Shown here piece by piece: positions 51,818-59,669 of a stretch of 64,000 nucleotides of DNA. Source of the stretch: Flavobacteriales bacterium (GTDB taxonomy: Bacteria; Bacteroidota; Bacteroidia; Flavobacteriales_F; PHOS-HE28); assembly GCA_023957375.1 (NCBI GenBank), contig JAMLHB010000001.1, positions 682,001 through 746,000 of the forward strand. Reading direction: 5' to 3'. The notes under the pieces are model-generated. The model saw only the letters and a list, made by a program, of their open reading frames with translations. It was not told the DNA's origin and made no database searches. Each line of letters begins with the position of its first letter. The stretch's first letter is position 1. The translations under genes and the position numbers were made by a program.

Positions 51818-53224
51818 ATTATGCAGTAGCGGTTTGGGATTTGGGAGAACGTCACACCAATGCTAAGATAGCGGCTTGAGCGCAACGGAAGAAAAAGATG
51901 CATGAGCTGTCGCATGAGTTCACTTCGAGGCGGGTGAGTCCTTGGGGTGGGATGAAGTTCTTCCAGCAGACGTACGAACGAAGCGGGATGCGCGATGCAT
52001 TGCTGGAGGCGGGCCTGCCGGAGAACACCTCCAACAACTCGCACAAGGCGATCGACCTGGTCGAGGGTTTCATGGTGGGCGCGGTGTTGGGTGCAAAGCG
52101 GATGGCCCACGCGGCGCTGTTGCGCCACGACGAGGTGCTCTCCGAGATGTTCAATTGGAAGAAGGGCATGGGCAGCCAGAGTGCCCTTAGCCGGTATTTC
52201 CGCAAGTACACCTTAGAGAGCAGTGACCGCGTTTTCACCGGGGTGATGCGCCGGTGGTGGGACCAACTGCACATCAAGCGGATCACCATTGATATGGACA
52301 GCACGATCCTGGAACGTTATGGAAAGAAGCAGCAAGGAGCGGTGAAGGGCTACAACCCCAAGAACCCCGGGGGCGTGTCGCACCGGCCGCTGATGGCCTT
52401 TTGCGATGAGCTGAAGATGGTGGTCAACGCCTGGATGCGCCCGGGCAATGCCAGCGAAACGGGTGATGCCAGCATCTTCCTGAAGCACCTCCTGCAAGTG
52501 ACCCCTGCCGCGCGGATCGGACTGATGCGGTGTGATGCCGGGTTTTACAGCGGTGAGTTCATGGACACCTTGGAGGATGAAAAGGTCCCCTACATGATCA
52601 GGGCCAAGCTCACCAGCGCCCTGCTGAACCGGATCGTGCGCATCAAGGAATGGTACTCGGATGACAGCGTGTTCCCAGGGGCGCAGTACGCCGAGGTCCA
52701 ATACCGCAGCAAGGAATGGGGCTGCTCCAGGCGCATGGTGGTGGTGCGCAGACCCCGCAAGGAGAAAGCCTCCCAGCAACTGCTCCTGGGTGATGAGGTG
52801 ATGCACAAGCAGTACGAGATCGGCGTGTTCGCCACTTCCACTACCCTCCCGGCCAGCAAGGTGCATGCGCTCTACAACCAGCGCGGCGAGTGCGAGAACC
52901 GCATCAAGGAACTCAAGTACGACTACGGCATCGACGGCTTCGCATTCAAGGACATCGCCGCTGTGGATGCCACCTTCCGGCTGGTCATGCTGGCCTACAA
53001 CATCATGGCCCTATTCAAGCAGAAGTGCCTGGTGGACACCCGTGCGCGCCAACAGTTGTCAACCATCAGGTTCCAGTGCATTGCAGTTGGGGCATACCTG
53101 GTGAAAAAGGGCCGCAACAAGGTCATGAAGCTTGCCGCCGAAGGCAAGCGAAGGCATTTCTTGGAGTACTTCTTCGATCAAGTCGAGCTCCTAAAACCAC
53201 CCTTCAAGTTTTCTACTGCATAAT
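51818..53224 (+). mobile_element. IS1380-family insertion sequence, complete
   Basis: 1407 bases bounded by the 12-bp perfect inverted repeats ATTATGCAGTAG (51818-51829) and CTACTGCATAAT (53213-53224). A direct 4-bp duplication CCGG flanks it (51814-51817 and 53225-53228), in line with short IS1380 target duplications. One intact transposase gene fills it, and its stop codon lies inside the right repeat. Clean ends and an undisrupted host frame imply a recent insertion. Confidence 0.9.
51898..53223 (+). CDS. IS1380-family DDE transposase
   Basis: 441 residues with the family signature: first Asp in ITIDMDSTILERYGKKQQGA followed by KGYNPKNPGG, second Asp in GLMRCDAGFYSGEF and Glu in RGECENRIKELKYDYGIDGF. 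The open frame is complete and no frameshift is seen, so it is probably functional. The C-terminus (KFSTA) and stop are encoded by the terminal repeat. Confidence 0.95.
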   Translation: MHELSHEFTSRRVSPWGGMKFFQQTYERSGMRDALLEAGLPENTSNNSHKAIDLVEGFMVGAVLGAKRMAHAALLRHDEVLSEMFNWKKGMGSQSALSRYFRKYTLESSDRVFTGVMRRWWDQLHIKRITIDMDSTILERYGKKQQGAVKGYNPKNPGGVSHRPLMAFCDELKMVVNAWMRPGNASETGDASIFLKHLLQVTPAARIGLMRCDAGFYSGEFMDTLEDEKVPYMIRAKLTSALLNRIVRIKEWYSDDSVFPGAQYAEVQYRSKEWGCSRRMVVVRRPRKEKASQQLLLGDEVMHKQYEIGVFATSTTLPASKVHALYNQRGECENRIKELKYDYGIDGFAFKDIAAVDATFRLVMLAYNIMALFKQKCLVDTRARQQLSTIRFQCIAVGAYLVKKGRNKVMKLAAEGKRRHFLEYFFDQVELLKPPFKFSTA

Positions 53225-53304
53225 CCGGGTGGGATATAGATGGACTGCGCAGACACGACGAGTCCCAAGGTGGCTACCAGCGTGGAAGTGATCAAGCGTT
53301 CCAT

Positions 53305-53616
53305 GATCCGAGGTATTTGTTAGGCAGGTACGTAGGCTTGCGGATTGCAAGCTACGGTCATCCGATGGGAAACACAAGAAAAATGGGTTCTACCCTGAAT
53401 TTGGTGGGGAAATCGGGAAAAAGGAGTGCGAGCGTGCAAGCGTGCGATAGTGATGGGCGCGGTTTCTTTCGCACCCTTCGGCCTTTTGGCAAGCTCAGGG
53501 CTCAGGGCAGCGTGGGACCCTCGCTCCGTACTTGCCCGCCCATCCTCGAAGGGAATGCTCCATTAAAATCGTGGTAGAACCAAAAAGCTGCCCATGATGT
53601 CCGACCTTCGCATCGC
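53305..53616. other. Non-coding gap upstream of the DUF2520 operon
   Basis: 312 bases between divergent genes. A small hairpin GCTTGC-GGATT-GCAAGC lies near 53337-53353. A run of short GC-rich ORFs around 53400-53560 has no protein character. It holds the promoter of the IS-split gene on the left and of the DUF2520 operon on the right. Confidence 0.5.
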
Positions 53617-54402
53617 ATGCGATCCATGTTGCTCATCGGCGCCGGTCGCCTCAGCTTCCACTTGGGCCATGTCCTGCGGAAAGCGGGGTTCGGGCTGGCT
53701 GGGGTGGTAGGGCGAAGCCTGGCAAAGGCCGAGGCGTTGGGGAAGGAATTGGCTTGCCCCGCGATCCATTTGGGGGCGCCGCTGCCCAATGCCGGCCTGC
53801 GCATCCTCGCGGTGAGCGATGATGCCATTCAAGCTGTGGCAGAGATGCTTCCCGCCGACGGCACCCCCGTGATCCACCTCAGTGGGTCCAATTCCTTGGA
53901 GCTGTTGCAGGCGCATGCCCACCGCGGGGTGATGTGGCCCATGCACAGCTTCGGCACCGGAGAGCCCGCGGACTTCTCCACGATCCCGCTGGTGATCGAC
54001 GCGGACGATGAAGCCACCTTGGCCCTGATCGGCAACATGGCCTCCACCCTTTCCGGGCACGTGGTGCAGCTGCCCATGGAACAACGGCAACGCCTGCACC
54101 TCAGCGCGGTAATGGCCTCGAACTTCCCCGTGTTCCTGCTGCGCGAGGCATCGCGACTGCTCACCGGGCATGGCATTGATGCCACGCTGCTGCATCCACT
54201 GTGGAAAACCGCTGCGGAAAGGGCGCTCCAAGATCCCGACAAGGCCGTTACCGGCCCTGCCCGGCGCGGGGATGTGAACACCATGGCCAAGCAACTGGAG
54301 CTATTGGCCGATGAACCCGAACTTCGCCGCGCCTATGCGGCGCTGAGCAATTTGATCCTGCACACCTATCACCCCGAAACCCGTGGCCAACAAGACCTAT
54401 AA
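53617..54402 (+). CDS. Rossmann-fold DUF2520 oxidoreductase-like protein
   Basis: An N-terminal NAD(P)-binding domain (MLLIGAGRLSFHLGHVLRKA, the G-x-G-x-x motif, then ILAVSDDAI) and the C-terminal helical DUF2520 domain (HLSAVMASNFPVFLLREA, ALTGPARRGD-like TGPARRGDVNT). The fold resembles 6-phosphogluconate or ketopantoate reductases, but the substrate is unknown. In Bacteroidota it often precedes a KdsC-like phosphatase gene, as here, with a 20-base overlap. An alternative start is the Met at 53626. Confidence 0.88.
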   Translation: MRSMLLIGAGRLSFHLGHVLRKAGFGLAGVVGRSLAKAEALGKELACPAIHLGAPLPNAGLRILAVSDDAIQAVAEMLPADGTPVIHLSGSNSLELLQAHAHRGVMWPMHSFGTGEPADFSTIPLVIDADDEATLALIGNMASTLSGHVVQLPMEQRQRLHLSAVMASNFPVFLLREASRLLTGHGIDATLLHPLWKTAAERALQDPDKAVTGPARRGDVNTMAKQLELLADEPELRRAYAALSNLILHTYHPETRGQQDL

Positions 54403-54907
54403 GGAGCTGCTTGCCGGCATCCGCACGTTCATGTTCGACGTGGACGGCGTGTTCACCAACGGCCATGTCCTGCTGCACCCCGGGCTGGACCCCGTGCGCA
54501 CGTTCTACACGCGGGACGCCTATGCCGTGCAACATGCGCTGAAGGAGGGCCTGCGGATCATCGTTATCTCCGGCGGTGTTTCACCAGGCGTGGCGGAAAG
54601 CTTTGCCCGGCTGGGGGGCGTCGAGTTCTTCCATTCCGTGGCCAACAAGAACGCCAAGTTGGATGAACTGGTGGAGCAGGGATTGGACCTGCGGCACACG
54701 GCGTACATGGGTGACGACATCCCCGACCTGCGGGTGATGCAGCGCGTGGGCCTCCCCTGCTGCCCGGCCGATGCGGCCGAGGAGATCAAGGCCATCAGCC
54801 GCTACGTATCGCGCTTCCCCGGCGGCGGCGGCTGTGTGCGCGACGTGCTGGAGCAGGCCATGAAGGTGCAGGACAAGTGGCTCACCGAACAAGCCCACCA
54901 CTGGTAG
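54383..54907 (+). CDS. HAD-family phosphatase, KdsC-like (3-deoxy-manno-octulosonate-8-phosphate phosphatase)
   Basis: 174 residues of C0-cap HAD phosphatase. Motif I is FMFDVDGVFT (nucleophile Asp and acid Asp), motif II is in IVISGG, the Lys is in SVANKNAKLDEL and motif III is YMGDDIPDLRVM. KdsC makes Kdo for lipopolysaccharide core. It starts with GTG inside the previous gene, so translation is coupled. A broader specificity is possible. Confidence 0.87.
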   Translation: MANKTYKELLAGIRTFMFDVDGVFTNGHVLLHPGLDPVRTFYTRDAYAVQHALKEGLRIIVISGGVSPGVAESFARLGGVEFFHSVANKNAKLDELVEQGLDLRHTAYMGDDIPDLRVMQRVGLPCCPADAAEEIKAISRYVSRFPGGGGCVRDVLEQAMKVQDKWLTEQAHHW

Positions 54908-54908
54908 T

Positions 54909-55940
54909 ATGCTGGCCTTCCTACGGCTCACCCGGCCATTGAACCTGCTGATCATCGCGTTCACCATGGTGGCCATGCGTTACGGCGTGGTGGGCGGCTT
55001 CCTGGAGGTGAGCTCGGCCGAGCTGCGCACCTTGGCCATCGATCCGGCGGCCACCCTGTTCGAAAAGGTCCCTGGCAACACCTTTGTGCACGGCTTCAGC
55101 ACCCTGCTTTTTACGTTGCTGGTGCTGAGCACGCTGTTGATCGCAGCAGGCGGCAACATGATCAACGACTACTTCGACACACGCATCGACCGGGTGAACA
55201 AGCCCGATGCCGTGATCGTGGGCCGCTCCTTGAAGCGCCGCACGGCCATGTTCGGCCACTGGGTGCTTACGGCTGCGGGCATCCTGCTCGGCATACTGGT
55301 GGCCTGGCGCAGCGGCCAGTGGCGCTTAGCCGTCATCCCGCTGTTGGTGGCTGGTGCCTTGTGGTCGTACAGCACCCGCCTGAAGCGGACCTTCCTGCTG
55401 GGCAACGGCTTAGTGGCGGTGCTGGTAGCATTGGTGCCGCTTACCGTGGGGCTTTATGAAATTCCGGCGTTGCAGCAATTGTACGGCTTGAAGGCCACCG
55501 GCACGGCCATTAACGGGGAAGCGGTGGAGATCGTCTTCGGCTTCCATGGCCTATGGGGGTGGATCTGGGGCTTCACCGGATTCGCCTTCCTCACCACCCT
55601 GGTGCGCGAGATGCAAAAGGACATGGCCGACATCAAGGGTGATGAGGCGGACGGTTGCCGGACGGTGCCCATTGTGATGGGCATCGGGTGGGCCAAGGCC
55701 TTCACCTTGTTCTACATAGCCGTCACCATCCTGGCCCTGCTTTGGGTGCGCGCCGCCTTGCTCACCGGGAAGTTCGCCTACTGGTATATCGGCCTGGGCC
55801 TGGTGGTGCCGATGCTGCTTTCGGCGGGCTTCACTTACGCGGCCACCTCGCGCCAGCAGTTCCTGATCGCCGGCAACATTCTGAAGCTGGCCATGGCCCT
55901 GGGGGTGGGCTTCGCGTTCTTCATGCCGCAAAACCTATGA
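54909..55940 (+). CDS. UbiA-family prenyltransferase (geranylgeranylglycerol-phosphate transferase-like)
   Basis: 343 residues with eight to nine transmembrane segments. The two Asp-rich sites are NMINDYFDTRIDRVNKP and MQKDMADIKGDEADGC, both needed for Mg-diphosphate binding. This version is common in Bacteroidota and annotated as geranylgeranylglycerol-phosphate geranylgeranyltransferase; the product could be a lipid or quinone precursor. The extra N-terminal loop (SSAELRTLAIDPAATLFEK) is notable. It starts 1 base after the phosphatase gene and overlaps maf by 4 bases. Confidence 0.9.
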   Translation: MLAFLRLTRPLNLLIIAFTMVAMRYGVVGGFLEVSSAELRTLAIDPAATLFEKVPGNTFVHGFSTLLFTLLVLSTLLIAAGGNMINDYFDTRIDRVNKPDAVIVGRSLKRRTAMFGHWVLTAAGILLGILVAWRSGQWRLAVIPLLVAGALWSYSTRLKRTFLLGNGLVAVLVALVPLTVGLYEIPALQQLYGLKATGTAINGEAVEIVFGFHGLWGWIWGFTGFAFLTTLVREMQKDMADIKGDEADGCRTVPIVMGIGWAKAFTLFYIAVTILALLWVRAALLTGKFAYWYIGLGLVVPMLLSAGFTYAATSRQQFLIAGNILKLAMALGVGFAFFMPQNL

Positions 55941-56536
55941 ACCCCATTGAACCTCCTTTATCCTGGCGCCTGGTGCTGGCATCATCATCGCCCCGCCGCC
56001 GGCATTTGCTCCATGGGCTTGACCTGCCCGTGGAGATCACGAAGGTGGACGTGGACGAGGACTTTCCGGGTGATATGCCCCACGACCAAGTGGCCGAACA
56101 CCTCGCGCGAAGGAAGGCCAGGGCGTGGAAAGGCGAACTGGCCGATGACCAAGCGCTGATCACAGCGGACACCACCGTGCTCCTGGATGAGCTGATCCTC
56201 AACAAACCACTGGACGCGGAAGATGCCAAGCGCATGCTGAGCCTGCTTTCCGGCAAGGACCACCGGGTGGTCACAGGTGTTTGCATCCGGACCAGAACGG
56301 GCTTGCACAGCTTCAGCGACACCGCCCTGGTAACCTTCCGCCAACTGGATGAAGAGGAGATCGCCTACTACGTGGAGCGCCATTCCCCCTTGGACAAAGC
56401 CGGTGCCTATGGCGTGCAGGACTGGATCGGCTATACCGCCGTGGAGTGCATCGAGGGCAGCTTTTACACGGTGATGGGGCTGCCCATGCACCGGCTGTAC
56501 GCGGAACTGAAGCTATTGGCGGAACGATCCCTGTAG
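55937..56536 (+). CDS. maf: Maf-family nucleotide pyrophosphatase
   Basis: 199 residues with the Maf motifs LVLASSSPRRRHLLHGL, ITADTTVLL and HSPLDKAGAYGVQDW. Maf proteins hydrolyse non-canonical or dTTP/UTP nucleotides and can affect septum formation. The Met at 55937 overlaps the prenyltransferase stop (ATGA), making four coupled genes in a row. The end of the operon is convergent with the large adhesin gene. Confidence 0.93.
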   Translation: MNPIEPPLSWRLVLASSSPRRRHLLHGLDLPVEITKVDVDEDFPGDMPHDQVAEHLARRKARAWKGELADDQALITADTTVLLDELILNKPLDAEDAKRMLSLLSGKDHRVVTGVCIRTRTGLHSFSDTALVTFRQLDEEEIAYYVERHSPLDKAGAYGVQDWIGYTAVECIEGSFYTVMGLPMHRLYAELKLLAERSL

Positions 56537-56553
56537 CCGGCGGCAGTGCACAG

Positions 56554-58944
56554 CTATCGCAGCAAGGCTACGTGGCCGATGGCCTCATGCTGCACATCCA
56601 AGGCATCCGTGATCCAGATCTTCCACACGTAGATGCCGGACGGTGCGGCGCTTCCATCCCACCCTTCGTACGGGTTGTCCGTGGAAAATATGAGGGAGCC
56701 CCAGCGGTTGAAAACGGTCAACTTGAAATTTTTCGGCTCCCGCACTGACGTGATCGGCCGGAGCACATCATTGTGGCCGTCGCCATCCGGGGTGAACGCG
56801 TTCGGCATGAAGAGCTGGTAAGGATCTTCCACGCACACTACGCTTGCCGTGGAATCCACGCATCCGTCCGCATTGGTTGCCCATAAACGCACGGTGTAGC
56901 AATCCACCGCGGAATAGGTGAAACTGGGCGAGACCTCTGTGGACACGCTTGCCTCGACATCGCCAAAGTCCCACGCAAATTCCGTGGCGTTCTGTGATGT
57001 ATTGATGAAATGGATGACCGGATCACTGATGGTGACGGTGGGCGGTGACGGGGTGAACGCGGCTACCGGCTGCGCAAAGGCATGGATCAGGTCGGGCATG
57101 GTGGCTGTTGCAGTGCATCCCGTAGCATCCGTAACGGTGAGGCCAACGCTGAAGGTTCCTCCTGTTTGGAAGCAATGCACCGGTGCCGAAGTGGAACCTG
57201 TGGCGCCATCGCCAAAGTTCCATTGGTAGGTAGCTGCGCCAGAAGGTTGTGCCTGGAAGTTGGCGCAAAGCGGTGCGCATCCGGCCGTATCATTCACGGT
57301 GATGGATGCTTGGAAAGCGGTTGAAACGGTGACGGTGGTAGTTGCCGGTGCGGAGGTGCATCCATTGGCATCCGTGGCGGTAACGGAGTATGTTGTGGGG
57401 CCTTGCGGCGAAACGGAAGGCCCTTCCGGCGACCAGGCGTACGTGAATCCAGGCGTTCCACCGGTGGCGATGGCCTGCAACAACACCGTGGTACCCGCAC
57501 AAACCGCAGTGTCAGGACTTGCATCCACCAGCAGTGGCGGCGGCTCCTGCACCACCACGCTTTGTTGGGCGGAACAGCCGGTGGCATCGGTGGCCGTGCA
57601 ATTGTAAGTGCCTGCGGAAAGGCCCGTCAACTGGGCGGTTGTTTCACCTCCTGGCGACCACAGGAGACTGACCGGTGCCGTGCCACCCGCAAGGATGGCG
57701 GTGGCGGTTCCGCCACTGGCTCCGGTGCAGGCAACATCCGTGTGCGTAAGCGTGAGCGACAGGTCGCCCACGGACGGCGAAAGCGTGGTGGTTGCCGTGG
57801 CCGGACAGGAGTTCACTGCCGTAACCGTGACCGTGTAATCCCCGGGAGCCAGGTTGGTAACGGTCTGCGTGGTGGCCCCGCCCGGTGACCAGTAGTAGTT
57901 CACGGGGTTGTTGGTGCCGGTGACCGTGGCGGTGAGGCTGCCGTTGCTTTGCCCACAGGTGGGCTGCACGGCAGCAATGGAAACACCGAGCACGCTGATC
58001 TGCCGGGTGGTGGTGCCCGTTGCGCCGCAGGCATCCGTGGCCGTGAGGGTAACGGTGTAGGTGCCCGGGCCTGAGAAGGTATGCGAAGGGTTTTCGTGCA
58101 CGGAAGTGTTCTGCGGCGAGGACGGGTCGCCGAAATTCCAGGCGAAGGTGGTGGGGCACGGTGTGGACGAGTTGATGAAATCCACGGAATTGCCGGTGCA
58201 GTCGCCGCTGAAGTCCGCCACTACCGGGTCCGATTCCCCGATCCAGATGTCATCCACCGCGATACCGTCGTAGTTGTTGCAGGCGCTACCCGCCCCGAAG
58301 AAGAAGCGGAAGCGCACGCTGGGCGCATGGGCCAGCCAGCCCAAGCAGTGCTTGGCCGTCACCCAGCCTTGGCTGCCGCCACCGCCCTGGCAGCTCCCTT
58401 GGGTAGGCCCCACCCTCCCGCTCCAGCCGTGCTTGGGGCTGATCGAGCTGGGCAGGTTGGTGATGTTGGCGGAATTGAACCAATGCGCCGTGTTGCAGTC
58501 CGCCTGTTCACCGAAAGCGCCCACGTTGCTGTACGTGGCCCCCCCGTCGGTGGAATACTGGAAAGTCATGCCGTCGTACTGCCGCTCCACCTCCCAGAAG
58601 ATCTTGAACGCGATACGTGGTTCGGCCAAGCCGGAGAAATCGAAGCAGGGGCTTTCCAACCAGGAGCGTTCGTTGTTGGTGTAGAATGCACCGGTGAGGC
58701 CGCCTACGCACCAGCTCTTGGTGCCGCCGCCCGCTGAATTGATCAAGAGGTGGGCCGGGGTTCCCCATGCCCAATCATTGCCCGTGCCGCCGCTGGTCCA
58801 TGCAGGCGCTGCCTCAAAATCCTCACTGTAGGGAAAGGTATTGATCAAGGGGCCGCACTGGGCTTGGAGCGCCTGCCACGCCGGCAGCCCGCCGAGCAAG
58901 GCCAACAGCAGGAAACAATGCAATGGGCCAGGGGCGCGTTCCAT
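56554..58944 (-). CDS. Large secreted adhesin-like protein with PKD and SprB-like repeats, gliding-type C-terminal domain
   Basis: 796 residues. The signal peptide is followed by a jelly-roll/MAM-like module (about 30-230; FQYSTDGGATYSNVGAF), PKD domains (AWNFGDPSSPQNTS, YQWNFGDGATGS, EFAWDFGDVEA), SprB-type repeats (TDVACTGASGGTATAILAGG, LSAGTYNCTATDATGC) and a C-terminal CHU_C/T9SS type B block (PNAFTPDGDGHNDVLRP, VFNRWGSLIFST, WDGSAAPSGIYVWKI). Expected to be displayed on the cell surface. Convergent with maf. Confidence 0.92.
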   Translation of the reverse strand: MERAPGPLHCFLLLALLGGLPAWQALQAQCGPLINTFPYSEDFEAAPAWTSGGTGNDWAWGTPAHLLINSAGGGTKSWCVGGLTGAFYTNNERSWLESPCFDFSGLAEPRIAFKIFWEVERQYDGMTFQYSTDGGATYSNVGAFGEQADCNTAHWFNSANITNLPSSISPKHGWSGRVGPTQGSCQGGGGSQGWVTAKHCLGWLAHAPSVRFRFFFGAGSACNNYDGIAVDDIWIGESDPVVADFSGDCTGNSVDFINSSTPCPTTFAWNFGDPSSPQNTSVHENPSHTFSGPGTYTVTLTATDACGATGTTTRQISVLGVSIAAVQPTCGQSNGSLTATVTGTNNPVNYYWSPGGATTQTVTNLAPGDYTVTVTAVNSCPATATTTLSPSVGDLSLTLTHTDVACTGASGGTATAILAGGTAPVSLLWSPGGETTAQLTGLSAGTYNCTATDATGCSAQQSVVVQEPPPLLVDASPDTAVCAGTTVLLQAIATGGTPGFTYAWSPEGPSVSPQGPTTYSVTATDANGCTSAPATTTVTVSTAFQASITVNDTAGCAPLCANFQAQPSGAATYQWNFGDGATGSTSAPVHCFQTGGTFSVGLTVTDATGCTATATMPDLIHAFAQPVAAFTPSPPTVTISDPVIHFINTSQNATEFAWDFGDVEASVSTEVSPSFTYSAVDCYTVRLWATNADGCVDSTASVVCVEDPYQLFMPNAFTPDGDGHNDVLRPITSVREPKNFKLTVFNRWGSLIFSTDNPYEGWDGSAAPSGIYVWKIWITDALDVQHEAIGHVALLR

Positions 58945-59054
58945 TCGGCAGGGGACGCAAAGATCGGGGTATGCGGCGCATGCCGGAATGAGTTTGGCCC
59001 CATTTTTGGCATCCCGCCATGGGCATCAGTGCCCTGCAACAAACAGATCGCCAC

Positions 59055-59663
59055 ATGAACTTGAGAAATCTCGCACTTCCGGTATTTGCCGCTGTCTTTT
59101 GCACGGCCGACGCCCAAGTTGCCGTAAACCCGCAAATCGGCGCCAACTTCACCCGGTTGACCAACACACCCTCCAATATTGTGTCGTCCGCGTCCTTCGG
59201 CTGGCAACTGGGCGCAGACTTCCGCCTCGGCGACCGCCTGTACTTCCAGCCGGGTGCCTTCTTCGGCCGCAGCGCCACGGTGATCAAATTCACTCCGTTG
59301 GATACCTCGTTCATCGAGGACAACCTGATCCGAACCACCGCCAAGGTGAAGGCCCTGTTGGGTTACAACCTCATCCACGGCGATGCCTTCCGCCTGCGGG
59401 TGAACGCCGGGCCCACCTACGAAGCGTTGCTGAGCGTGGACAGCAAGGACGACAAGATCGCCTTCAACAAAAGCGACTACAACGGCGGCTCCTTCAACCT
59501 GGATGCGGGGCTGGGCTTCGATGTGGCCTTCCTCACCTTGGAAACCGGTGTGAGCTATGGCTTGAGCAATGCGTACAAGGACGAGGGCAAGTTCCTGTCG
59601 GACAGCAAGTACTTCACCTGGTACGCCACCTTGGGCGTGGTGATCGGCGGCAAGCCGAAATAG
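59055..59663 (+). CDS. Outer-membrane beta-barrel protein
   Basis: 202 residues: a signal peptide (LALPVFAAVFCTADAQ), then barrel strands with aromatic ends (FGWQLGADFRLGDRLYFQPG, FNLDAGLGFDVAFLTLETGV, FTWYATLGVVIGGKPK), as in PorT/OmpW-like Bacteroidota proteins. Its close spacing to T9SS cargo genes could reflect shared expression. No specific function. Confidence 0.78.
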   Translation: MNLRNLALPVFAAVFCTADAQVAVNPQIGANFTRLTNTPSNIVSSASFGWQLGADFRLGDRLYFQPGAFFGRSATVIKFTPLDTSFIEDNLIRTTAKVKALLGYNLIHGDAFRLRVNAGPTYEALLSVDSKDDKIAFNKSDYNGGSFNLDAGLGFDVAFLTLETGVSYGLSNAYKDEGKFLSDSKYFTWYATLGVVIGGKPK

Positions 59664-59669
59664 GTTCGT

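Larger units (their letters stand above)
50895..53304 (-). pseudogene. SBBP-repeat T9SS protein gene interrupted by an IS1380-family element
   Basis: The gene has two parts. From 53304 down to 53225 it encodes a start and signal peptide (MERLITSTLVATLGLVVSAQ). From 51813 down to 50895 it encodes the rest (GNEDGILKWGTFVGGNE, IYFCGSTRSTDLPIS, WSTYFGGEEAVNG) plus a T9SS sorting domain (RLLLPAGRYLVRVLDATGR). Removing the IS and one CCGG copy gives 80 + 919 = 999 bases, an unbroken 332-residue frame reading SIYIPPGNEDGIL across the junction. The 3' part alone has a possible start at 51779 but no signal peptide, so it should not be secreted. Confidence 0.85.
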
